Assembly (NCBI RefSeq): GCF_011392125.1
Contig: NZ_JAAJBU010000004.1
Location: forward strand, 62,001 to 126,000
From: Flavobacterium lotistagni
Lineage (GTDB): Bacteria > Bacteroidota > Bacteroidia > Flavobacteriales > Flavobacteriaceae
Length of the DNA stretch: 64,000 bases
Direction: 5' to 3'
In this document: positions 1 to 6,842 of the stretch, piece after piece
Layout: each line of letters begins with the position of its first letter
Position numbering within the stretch: the stretch's first letter is position 1
Program-made: the position numbers and the translations under genes
Notes under the pieces: generated by a model
The model's database searches: none
Seen by the model: the letters and a program-made list of their open reading frames with translations, nothing else
Told to the model about the DNA's origin: nothing

Positions 1-618
1 TTCGCCCAACTGATTGATTTTGTTAGGTCGGAATACCAACAACACACTTGTTATCCGAAAGGCCAACAGATTTTTGCAGCGTTTGACGCTTGTACTTTTG
101 AAGACATCAAAGTGGTGATTATCGGTCAAGATCCTTATCATGGCGCTGGGCAAGCCAATGGTTTGTGTTTTTCGGTCAATGATGGCATTTCGTTTCCGCC
201 GTCGTTAATAAACATTTTCAAAGAACTCCAAACTGATTTGCAACAACCTTTTCCTGCAACAGGAAATCTCGAACATTGGGCCAAGCAAGGCGTATTGCTT
301 TTGAACGCCACACTCACTGTTCGCAAAGGCGAGGCCGGAAGCCATCAAAACAAAGGTTGGGAAACTTTTACCGATGCCGTCATCGAACACATTTCACGCG
401 AAAAAAATGGAGTAGTCTTCTTGCTTTGGGGTGGTTTTGCCAAAAAGAAAGGCGCCAAAATCGACCGTAGCAAACATTGTGTTTTAGAATCCGGGCATCC
501 GTCGCCGATGAGTGCCAACCAAGGTAAATGGTTCGGCAACAAGCATTTCAGCCAGGCCAATGACTACCTTAAATTACTCCACAAAAAACCAATAGATTGG
601 GCAGTTAATTTACAGTAA
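1..618 (+). CDS. ung: Uracil-DNA glycosylase, 5' end outside the window
   Basis: This enzyme removes uracil from DNA and starts base-excision repair in the cytoplasm. The reading frame is open from base 1, so the N-terminus (roughly the first 15-20 residues) lies upstream of the window. The water-activating motif GQDPYH is encoded near base 124, and the DNA-intercalating motif HPSPMS near base 500. Both are hallmarks of family 1 UNG. The visible 205 residues continue to the normal C-terminus. A GTG at 112 also opens the frame, but it lies just before the catalytic motif, so it cannot be the true start. The stop codon overlaps the end of the convergent gene at 605-1201 by 14 bases. The identification is secure. 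Confidence 0.96.
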   Translation, partial: FAQLIDFVRSEYQQHTCYPKGQQIFAAFDACTFEDIKVVIIGQDPYHGAGQANGLCFSVNDGISFPPSLINIFKELQTDLQQPFPATGNLEHWAKQGVLLLNATLTVRKGEAGSHQNKGWETFTDAVIEHISREKNGVVFLLWGGFAKKKGAKIDRSKHCVLESGHPSPMSANQGKWFGNKHFSQANDYLKLLHKKPIDWAVNLQ

Positions 619-1201
619 AATAAAAATAACCGTTGGCGTCTAGGTTCAGCGTGTTGGGCGAATTCAAATTCAGGAACAAGTTGTTGTTGGCACTTTCAGA
701 GCGCAATTCTACGATATTGCTTTCATCGCTGTTGTAACCGAAGCTCAATCGGTAATTTCCGGAAGCCAAATTCTGAATTACTGCACGGTATTCATAGGTT
801 TGTGTAATTTCATTGTAAACCGACTTAGCCAACACAAACGATCCGGTTTCAGAATTGCCAATCGAAGTAAGGATTTGGTTGCTGGCGATTTCAATATAAT
901 CCCAGTCGTCTCCATTTTGCTTTTCAATTTCGTACGAAAAATTCAGTTTGGCAGCACCACCAGTAGTTTTGTATATATCCAACGGCTTTGATAAACCGGT
1001 AACACTTAGTAAGCGGTCAATATCGGCCACAACAAAAACAGACTGGTCTTCTGGAACGTCGGAAGTTTCTATCACCACCAAATTGGGCGAAGTAGCAAAA
1101 ACATCGTTGTAAAATTCACTGTCTTTATTAGAGCAATCTGCCGCCATTAAAACAGTAGCTAAGGCCATAAAAAAGAAATATTGTAGGGTTCTAGTTTTCA
1201 T
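605..1201 (-). CDS. Secreted or lipoprotein-like hypothetical protein
   Basis: The 198-residue protein starts with a short basic stretch and a hydrophobic segment (residues 8-20), followed by Cys23 in MAADCSNKDSE. That resembles a lipoprotein signal, but Asp at -1 is atypical, so ordinary secretion is also possible. The rest is rich in beta-strand-like stretches, with no motif I recognise. The end of the gene overlaps the convergent ung gene by 14 bases. A small outer-membrane barrel gene lies 11 bases upstream on the same strand, so the two are probably cotranscribed. I can assign no function beyond an envelope location. Confidence 0.7.
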   Translation of the reverse strand: MKTRTLQYFFFMALATVLMAADCSNKDSEFYNDVFATSPNLVVIETSDVPEDQSVFVVADIDRLLSVTGLSKPLDIYKTTGGAAKLNFSYEIEKQNGDDWDYIEIASNQILTSIGNSETGSFVLAKSVYNEITQTYEYRAVIQNLASGNYRLSFGYNSDESNIVELRSESANNNLFLNLNSPNTLNLDANGYFYFTVN

Positions 1202-1212
1202 AATATGCAGAA

Positions 1213-1794
1213 TTAAAATCGATAGCTAACACTCAAACCCACACGCGATAGAATGTCTGGGCTTTTGTCTTTGTTAAATAGATTAGACCCTAAACCAACA
1301 AGAAACTCAATTCCGAATTGGTCCATGATGTAATATTTGTAGCCCACAGCGGCACCCATGCCTAAATCGACATAGCTATTCTTTTCAATGGCATAATAAT
1401 GATTGTTGGCCGAATCAGTAAGCAATAGGATTTCCCTAAAATCGCCTCCATTGATGTTGGTAAAAATCTCAGCAAAATAAAAGCTCCGAGCACCTTGCGA
1501 CATATTGTAGCGAACAAAAGGAATGATTTCATATTTGGTAAAAAAATTCACATTGCCTTGGTCAAAATCGTCTTTGTTTTTTTTGTTGGCCGAAAACACA
1601 CCAGCGGTTCCTACGGAAAATTTTTTGTTTAGAAATCGTTCGTAAGTTAAATTGACTCTTGATAATCCGAGCCCGACAACGTCAACACGGAGTTCGTTTT
1701 TACGAGACAAAATAGGCGAAACCGGCGTAGTTTCTTGAGCGTTAGCCACTATAACACCGAGAAGAATTATAAAGAGCAATATGGATTTTTTCAT
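1213..1794 (-). CDS. Small outer-membrane beta-barrel protein
   Basis: From the ATG at 1794 the protein is 193 residues and begins with a clear signal peptide (MKKSILLFIILLGVIVANAQ). The frame is open 63 bases further upstream, but that extension would put a long leader before the signal peptide, so I chose 1794. The mature part alternates polar and hydrophobic residues in short strands and ends in SVSYRF. A terminal aromatic residue is the usual signal for outer-membrane barrel insertion. The size suggests an 8-stranded OmpA/OmpW-like barrel. The function is unknown. It lies between a lipoprotein-like gene and a transglutaminase-like gene, which suggests a small envelope operon. Confidence 0.75.
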   Translation of the reverse strand: MKKSILLFIILLGVIVANAQETTPVSPILSRKNELRVDVVGLGLSRVNLTYERFLNKKFSVGTAGVFSANKKNKDDFDQGNVNFFTKYEIIPFVRYNMSQGARSFYFAEIFTNINGGDFREILLLTDSANNHYYAIEKNSYVDLGMGAAVGYKYYIMDQFGIEFLVGLGSNLFNKDKSPDILSRVGLSVSYRF

Positions 1795-1853
1795 AGTTTG
1801 GAAATTGATTGAGCTAAGATATAAAAACCATCGAATTAAACAGTATAGCAAAA

Positions 1854-2786
1854 TCAATTAAAAGTGAGTGCGCCCAATATTTCTTCAGACATAAACGGTC
1901 CGCCGGGATAAGTGGCCGTATAATCAAGGTTGAGCCATATTTGACCGCGTTCGTCCTGATGGTAATGGATTTGGTTGCCTTTACTTTCGCTTACAAATAG
2001 TACTTTTTTGATTAGGTAGTTGATGGTTTCTAAATCTGCCTTTGACCCGATTAGTATTTCCGGATAAATATGTCCGCCGGTATGAATCAGCCGCGGTGTT
2101 CCTCCGATCGATTTCACACAAGCTGCCATTAAAATAGAATGGTCGTCGCAATCACCAGAGAAGTAGCGCAAAGATTCTGATGCTTTGGCTATGTAATCTT
2201 TGCCTTTCGGGTCGCTGACGTAATTCCAGCGTGAATTGATTTCCTTGAATACAGCAAAACACTGAATAATAGTTCTGTAGTTGGAATAGCCGCGGATGCC
2301 TTTAAAATCTTTGGTGGTGGCCATGAGTGCAAAATCCCTGACGTGTGGGTTTTCAAATTCTACCGCATTAATGATTTTAGTTTTGTTCGGAAAGGGTAGC
2401 AATTTCGAGATGATAATGTCTTGTGGGTTGGGGTTTTCGTTCATGGCGTAAATCATGTACTGATAATCTTCGGCCACACTTCTAAAACCGTATTTTCCCG
2501 ATACGCTGCCAATGACAAGTGCTACTAAATACAGAGCAATACACACAATAATAACTGTTCGCATTAATCTCAAAACAAGCTGAATGACCGCCAGAATCAA
2601 CACAAACAACAAAATTTGATCGAGTTGAAAATACCAATTTGGGTCAATTAGGTTTTGGTGCGCGATGATAAAAACAGGAATGGCAATCAAGATGTTCAAC
2701 GCAAAAATAATCACATTATCCCAAGGTTTTTTGACCTGCAGGGATTGTTTGACTTTCTGAATCGCGTGAACGGTCTTTTGGATCAT
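1854..2786 (-). CDS. Membrane-anchored transglutaminase-like protein
   Basis: The protein has 310 residues. Three hydrophobic segments lie between about residues 22 and 110, followed by a soluble domain. That domain contains SGDCDDHSILMAACVKSIG near residue 210 and then HTGGHIYPEI. The Cys followed by a distal His and acidic residue fits the transglutaminase/papain-like fold (Cys-His-Asp triad). Such domains in bacteria act as peptidases or only bind peptides, so the reaction is uncertain. The soluble part most likely faces the periplasm. The downstream barrel gene starts about 60 bases beyond its stop. The family call is good; the substrate is unknown. Confidence 0.75.
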   Translation of the reverse strand: MIQKTVHAIQKVKQSLQVKKPWDNVIIFALNILIAIPVFIIAHQNLIDPNWYFQLDQILLFVLILAVIQLVLRLMRTVIIVCIALYLVALVIGSVSGKYGFRSVAEDYQYMIYAMNENPNPQDIIISKLLPFPNKTKIINAVEFENPHVRDFALMATTKDFKGIRGYSNYRTIIQCFAVFKEINSRWNYVSDPKGKDYIAKASESLRYFSGDCDDHSILMAACVKSIGGTPRLIHTGGHIYPEILIGSKADLETINYLIKKVLFVSESKGNQIHYHQDERGQIWLNLDYTATYPGGPFMSEEILGALTFN

Positions 2787-2805
2787 GAGTAGCTAAAACC
2801 TAAAA

Positions 2806-3657
2806 CTATAGCGTTTTGACAATTTGAGCAAAAGTACCTTTTTTATCTATTAAGTGAAGTTCGAGCAGTTGATTTTGTACGTTGTTTAACACGCTTTCGG
2901 AAATGGGTTGCTGTGACCATTCGGTTAGCGATAGCCATTGTTGGATGTCATCTATTTTCTGGTGGTATCTGTTTGCCAAAATTGCGTCGATGCCAGAAAT
3001 GGTTTTGAAATCCGAAGTAGCCTCATTGATAATCTTAAGTAGTTTTTGAATGAGTTCGGGTTGCGATTGCAAAAGTTTTTCGCTCACCGCGATCACAAAA
3101 CAAGGCCAAGGTGTTGGGCAATCGCCCAGATTTCTGAAAACGCCTTGGTCGACAAGTGGTTTGGTCATGAAATGTTCCCACATGAAATAATCTGCAGTTC
3201 CTTCGGTTAAGGCTTTCACTGCGCCGTCAATGGTATGGACGATTTCGAACTGCAATGCGTTTGTGTCCCAGTTTTGCTGATGTGCATTAACATAAGCCAT
3301 CAATTGCGAACCTGAGCCTAATCTGGAAATAGCCGCTTTTGTATTTTCTAAGTCGGTGATACTTTTATAAGGAGAATTTGCTGCCACGTGAATGCCCCAA
3401 AGTAAAGGCGATTCCACATAAACTTGAATAATCTTTGACGAATTGCCGGCCAAAATGTCTTTGACGATGCCTTCAGTTAAAATCACGGCGATGTCGGCTT
3501 CGCCCGAGCGCAACATTTGACAAAGTTTGCCGGTGCCTTCGGGAACGTCGGTCCATTCTAGGTTGATTTGCTGTTGGGTGAATTTTCCGCTTTCGATAGC
3601 TAAATGCCAAGGAAGATTGAAATGTTCGGGAACGCCCGCGATTTTTATGGTTTGCAT
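2806..3657 (-). CDS. NMT1/THI5-like substrate-binding protein without a signal peptide
   Basis: The 283-residue protein has the layout of a type 2 periplasmic-binding fold. It opens with a strand and substrate-site loop (KIAGVPEHFNLPWHLAIESG), then GEADIAVILTEG, and a hinge-like second lobe around residues 90-190. It resembles the SsuA/THI5/NMT1 group, including eukaryotic-like cytosolic members. It has no signal peptide or lipobox: the first strand begins at residue 3. No ABC permease or ATPase gene is adjacent. A cytoplasmic ligand-binding or enzymatic role is therefore more likely than transport. The ligand is unknown. It is separated by only 3 bases from the upstream GNAT gene. Confidence 0.75.
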   Translation of the reverse strand: MQTIKIAGVPEHFNLPWHLAIESGKFTQQQINLEWTDVPEGTGKLCQMLRSGEADIAVILTEGIVKDILAGNSSKIIQVYVESPLLWGIHVAANSPYKSITDLENTKAAISRLGSGSQLMAYVNAHQQNWDTNALQFEIVHTIDGAVKALTEGTADYFMWEHFMTKPLVDQGVFRNLGDCPTPWPCFVIAVSEKLLQSQPELIQKLLKIINEATSDFKTISGIDAILANRYHQKIDDIQQWLSLTEWSQQPISESVLNNVQNQLLELHLIDKKGTFAQIVKTL

Positions 3658-3660
3658 TGG

Positions 3661-4227
3661 TTAGAATATTTGTGGTGAAGAGCCGGAGTGTTCTGATTTT
3701 TCGGCTTTCCACCAGTTCCATTTTGCGCCATCGGGCTCGGTATAAGTTTCCATGAACCGGAAACCGGTTTTGTTCAGGATACGGTTAGATGCTTCGTTCT
3801 CGCTGTGTGTGTAAGCGTGCAATGTTTCTATTTCTAATTGCTGAAATCCGTAATCTACCCATGCTTTGGTAGCTTCGGAAGCATAACCTTTGCCCCAATA
3901 TTCTTCGGCCAATCGATAACCATAGTCGTAGAAATTGGTGTTGCCATTTTCGGTATGATCGTCGACGAATTTAATACCGGTCCAGCCAATAAACGCTCCG
4001 GTTTCTTTTAAAATGGTGGCGAACCGGCCAATTTTATTGCGCTGGTATTGCTCATGAATATAACCAATCACTTGGTGAATCTCGTCGATGTGCTGCACCG
4101 GTTGGTTCCATAAATATTGGTGCACATTAGGGTTTTGGTCCATAGCGAACATGGCCGGAGCATCGGTTATTTCTACTGGGCGTAATAATAGCCGATCGGT
4201 TTCTAAGGTAAAAAGATTGTGTTTCAT
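3661..4227 (-). CDS. GNAT-family N-acetyltransferase (RimJ/RimL-like)
   Basis: This 188-residue protein transfers acetyl from acetyl-CoA to an amine, possibly a ribosomal-protein N-terminus or a small molecule. It begins TLETDRLLLRPVEITDAP, the typical first strand of the RimJ/RimL subgroup. The acetyl-CoA-binding motif A is visible as EEYWGKGYASEA near residue 125, followed by NEASNRILNKTGF, the motif-B helix. The start is followed closely by the binding-protein gene (3-base gap), so both are likely on one transcript. A mobile-type intergenic repeat lies just upstream of its start. The family is clear; the substrate is not. Confidence 0.85.
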   Translation of the reverse strand: MKHNLFTLETDRLLLRPVEITDAPAMFAMDQNPNVHQYLWNQPVQHIDEIHQVIGYIHEQYQRNKIGRFATILKETGAFIGWTGIKFVDDHTENGNTNFYDYGYRLAEEYWGKGYASEATKAWVDYGFQQLEIETLHAYTHSENEASNRILNKTGFRFMETYTEPDGAKWNWWKAEKSEHSGSSPQIF

Positions 4228-4239
4228 GGTTCGGTTGCC

Positions 4240-4319
4240 CTAGCCCCGATAATAGCGGTTATCCTTTTGCGCTGGGGTTCAGCGCGAAAGATAGTAGCGG
4301 ATAGCGGGATTAGCTTCTA
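4240..4319 (-). repeat. Intergenic structured repeat, copy 1
   Basis: This roughly 80-base element shares its ends and core with 17483-17561. On the plus strand both run from CTAGCCCCGAT, through a CCTTTTGC hairpin region, to AGCGGGATTAGCTTCTA or a close variant. Read on the minus strand it follows the stop codon of the nucleoside phosphorylase gene within a few bases. The central hairpin here pairs GCGCTG with CAGCGC. In the other copy the hairpin has a different sequence but still pairs, so the structure seems to be maintained. It may act as a terminator or RNA-processing site, or be a non-autonomous repeat. Confidence 0.75.
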
Positions 4320-4325
4320 AAAATA

Positions 4326-5192
4326 TTACTCAGCCAATTTATCTAAAGTATAGGCAATCAACGCATCGACGGCTTTGTATGGATCGTCGCTGAAAGTTCC
4401 TGTAGCGCGGTTGGCAATGATGGCGTTGAGCGACAAACACTGGTGTCCGAGCAGTTTCCCGAGGCCGTAAATGGCGCCGGTTTCCATTTCGAGATTGGTC
4501 ATTTTCATGCCGTTGTATTCGAACTTGTCCATCTTGCTGTTGAGTTGCGGATCTTGAATGTTCAAGCGCAACACGCGGCCTTGCGGGCCATAAAATCCGC
4601 CTGCGGTTCCGGTGAAACCTTTGAAAATCTTGTCGCTTTCAATTCGCTTTTCAAGAGTTTCGCTGCCTTTGATGACGTACGGACGGCCTTTTTTCATGTC
4701 CCAATTGGTTTGCTGGATGAAGGCATCTTCGAGGTTTTTCTCGGAAATGTCGTCAATTAAATAGGAGCGGAGCATGTTGTCGAGGCCCAATCCGTATTGG
4801 CTCATCACGAAACTGTCGCAAGGAATGTCTGCCTGCAAAGAACCGGAAGTTCCGATGCGCACAATATTCAGCGAAGTTAGGTTGGGTTTGATCTCGCGGG
4901 TGTTCAAATCGATATTCACTAACGCGTCGAGTTCGTTCATGACGATATCGATGTTGTCTGGGCCGATTCCGGAAGACATGACCGTCATGCGTTTGCCTTT
5001 GTATGTGCCGGTCTGGGTTTTGAATTCGCGCTTTTGGGTAGAGAATTCGATGCTGTCAAAAAATTGCGTGATTTTTTCTACGCGGTTCTGGTCGCCGACG
5101 AAAATGATGTCTTGGGCAATGTGTTCGGGTTTAAGGTTCAGGTGATAGACGCTGCCGTCGGGATTAAGTATAAGTTCTGAAGATGCAATCAT
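4326..5192 (-). CDS. Nucleoside phosphorylase (uridine phosphorylase-like)
   Basis: The 288-residue protein belongs to the PNP/UDP family, which cleaves nucleosides with phosphate for salvage of bases and ribose 1-phosphate. Visible family features are a phosphate-site loop (VMSSGIGPDNIDIVMNEL), a central RIGTSGSLQ, and the ribose-binding MTNLEMETGAIYGLG near residue 240. I chose the ATG at 5192. The frame is open 84 bases further, but that stretch is translated from the AT-rich repeat upstream and is not protein-like. The SUI1-like gene precedes it on the same strand. The base preference cannot be read from sequence alone. Confidence 0.85.
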   Translation of the reverse strand: MIASSELILNPDGSVYHLNLKPEHIAQDIIFVGDQNRVEKITQFFDSIEFSTQKREFKTQTGTYKGKRMTVMSSGIGPDNIDIVMNELDALVNIDLNTREIKPNLTSLNIVRIGTSGSLQADIPCDSFVMSQYGLGLDNMLRSYLIDDISEKNLEDAFIQQTNWDMKKGRPYVIKGSETLEKRIESDKIFKGFTGTAGGFYGPQGRVLRLNIQDPQLNSKMDKFEYNGMKMTNLEMETGAIYGLGKLLGHQCLSLNAIIANRATGTFSDDPYKAVDALIAYTLDKLAE

Positions 5193-5198
5193 TTGATG

Positions 5199-5298
5199 TA
5201 ATGAATAATTAATAATTAATAATGAATAATGAATAATTAATAATGGAGGATGCGAACATAACAAATAATTATTCATTATTAATTATTCATTATTAATT
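5199..5298. repeat. AT-only inverted repeat
   Basis: The sequence between the SUI1-like gene and the nucleoside phosphorylase gene is built almost only from AATTAATAATGAATAAT-type units. Perfect 17-base arms lie at 5214-5230 and, in inverted orientation, at 5282-5298, with additional partial units at 5199-5213 and 5231-5245. The transcript could form a long AU stem just upstream of the phosphorylase start codon. A short degenerate relative lies at 16237-16257, upstream of the maleate isomerase start. It may be a mobile intergenic repeat or a leader structure affecting translation. Confidence 0.7.
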
Positions 5299-5303
5299 TA
5301 CAA

Positions 5304-5633
5304 TCAGCCTCCGACTCTTTTGACTTTGAAGCCCTTGTTTTTGAGGATTTCCATGATTTTGTCGCGGTAGTCGCCTTGGATGATAATCGAATCGTCTTTG
5401 AAAGTGCCGCCTACGCTGAGTTTGGTTTTGAGTTCTTTGGCGAGAATTTTAAAATCTTCGTCCGAGCCAGCGTAACCTTCGATAATCGTAATCGGTTTGC
5501 CTTTTCGTTTTTCGAACTTGCAAATCATGGGTTCTTTCTGCACAAAAAGTTCGTGGTCTGTTTCGGTTGGTTCCGGCTCATCAGATGGAATATGATCAGG
5601 AAACAGGTTTTTGAGTTGGTCTTGTAAATCCAT
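5304..5633 (-). CDS. SUI1/eIF1-like translation factor (YciH family)
   Basis: This 109-residue protein is a bacterial homologue of eukaryotic eIF1. The SUI1 domain occupies residues 37-109: KFEKRKGKPITIIEGY, then LAKELKTKLSVGGTFKD, then IIIQGDYRDKIMEILKNKGF. The GG-T-KD and QGD elements are characteristic. The N-terminal 35 residues are acidic and probably flexible. Bacterial members bind ribosomes and can influence start-codon fidelity, though their physiological role is poorly known. It has its own spacing from the oxygenase gene (81 bases) and precedes the phosphorylase gene on the same strand. Confidence 0.88.
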   Translation of the reverse strand: MDLQDQLKNLFPDHIPSDEPEPTETDHELFVQKEPMICKFEKRKGKPITIIEGYAGSDEDFKILAKELKTKLSVGGTFKDDSIIIQGDYRDKIMEILKNKGFKVKRVGG

Positions 5634-5714
5634 CGTTCGTGAATTTCAAAAAACAAATTCCAAATCCCGGGAATCGGAACTTGGAATTGTCTATTGGAAA
5701 AATTGGGTTAAATA

Positions 5715-6665
5715 CTATTTTTTGATTAGCCCTAAATCGACCAGACGCTCGTTGAGGAATTCACCAGCGGTAATGTCTTCGTATAATTTAGGATTCTTTT
5801 CATCTATACAGTTTTCAAGGCAATCCAAACGCATTTCACTGATCGGGTGCATGAAGAATGGAATCGAGTATCTCGAAGTGCCCCACAATTCTCTAGGCGG
5901 ATTGACCACTTGGTGAATTGTTGATTTCAATTTGTTATTGGTATGGCGTGAAAGCATGTCGCCTACGTTGATGACCAATTCGTCTGGTTCTGCGATAGCG
6001 TCAATCCAGTCGCCGTTGTGGTTTTGTACTTGCAAGCCTTTTCCTTGCGCGCCCATCAATAAGGTAATCAAGTTGATGTCGCCGTGAGCAGCAGCACGAA
6101 TGGCATTTTCCGGCTCGGAAGTAATCGGCGGGTAATGGATCGGTCTCAAGATAGAGTTTCCGTTGTAACCGTATTGATCGAAGTAGAATTCGTCCAAACC
6201 TAAGTGTAAAGCCAGCGCTCTTAAAACATAAATTCCTGTTTTTTCGAGCATTTTGTAGGCTTCTTTTCCGGCAGTGTTAAAACGAGGAAGCTCTTTTACT
6301 TCCACATTATCCGGATATTCAGATGCGTATTTGGAATCTTTGTCTACATACTGACCGAAGTGCCAGAATTCCTTTAAATCGCCTTCTTTCTTTCCTTTGG
6401 CGTGTTCTTTACCAAAAGACACATAACCGCGTTGCCCGCCAATGCCGGGAATTTCGTAACTGTATTTGGTTTCTAAAGGCAGGGCGAAGAACTTTCTGAT
6501 CTCGCCATACAATTCCTCTACCAATTGGTCATCGAGAAAATGACCTTTAAGTGCCACAAAGCCAATGTCTTCAAAAGCACTTCCGATTTCATTTACAAAT
6601 TTTTGTTTACGTTCCGGGTTACCCGAAAGGAAATCACGCAAGTCCACACTAGGAATGTTTTGCAT
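5715..6665 (-). CDS. Isopenicillin N synthase-like 2OG/Fe(II) oxygenase
   Basis: The 316-residue protein has the usual two-part IPNS layout. The N-terminal DIOX_N domain begins PSVDLRDFLSG and FEDIGFVALKGH. The C-terminal double-stranded beta-helix carries the iron ligands in AAHGDINLITLL (His and Asp, near residue 190) and a later His in LKSTIHQVVNPP. The 2-oxoacid-binding R-x-S is in SRYSIPFF. Such enzymes oxidise small molecules using Fe(II), O2 and usually 2-oxoglutarate. The substrate is not predictable. It is transcribed divergently from the E1 gene, from a promoter at 6716-6723. Confidence 0.88.
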   Translation of the reverse strand: MQNIPSVDLRDFLSGNPERKQKFVNEIGSAFEDIGFVALKGHFLDDQLVEELYGEIRKFFALPLETKYSYEIPGIGGQRGYVSFGKEHAKGKKEGDLKEFWHFGQYVDKDSKYASEYPDNVEVKELPRFNTAGKEAYKMLEKTGIYVLRALALHLGLDEFYFDQYGYNGNSILRPIHYPPITSEPENAIRAAAHGDINLITLLMGAQGKGLQVQNHNGDWIDAIAEPDELVINVGDMLSRHTNNKLKSTIHQVVNPPRELWGTSRYSIPFFMHPISEMRLDCLENCIDEKNPKLYEDITAGEFLNERLVDLGLIKK

Positions 6666-6691
6666 ACTAAAATTTTTTTGTTAATAACTAA

Positions 6692-6723
6692 AAGGGCTGC
6701 GAACCCTTATAGCAACAAATGTA
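6692..6723 (-). promoter_or_regulatory. Promoter -7 box and leader hairpin for the oxygenase gene
   Basis: On the minus strand TACATTTG (6716-6723) matches the Bacteroidota -7 consensus TAnnTTTG. About 15 bases further downstream, AAGGG and CCCTT (6692-6696 and 6704-6708) can form a small stem in the leader, before the ATG at 6665. No convincing -33 TTG is visible at the right spacing, so the assignment rests on the -7 box and its position. Confidence 0.5.
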
Positions 6724-6807
6724 TATAATAATTTTATGAAAAAATTTTAAAAGTTATCAACAATTCAAAAAAAAGGTGCATTTATAAACCATCCTATAAT
6801 TTTTTTA

Positions 6808-6815
6808 TACTTTTG
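6808..6815 (+). promoter_or_regulatory. Promoter -7 box for the E1 gene
   Basis: TACTTTTG matches the TAnnTTTG consensus of the primary sigma factor in this phylum. It lies 27 bases before the ATG at 6843, which gives a very short leader. It also argues against the in-frame TTG at 6813, because that codon lies inside this box. A -33 TTG is not obvious. Confidence 0.5.
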
Positions 6816-6842
6816 AGCAGTTTTAACACCCAATCACCAATA

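Noticed and set aside
5193..5276. N-terminal extension of the nucleoside phosphorylase
   Set aside because: The extra 28 residues are translated from the AT-only repeat and have low complexity; the family's normal N-terminus begins just after the ATG at 5192.
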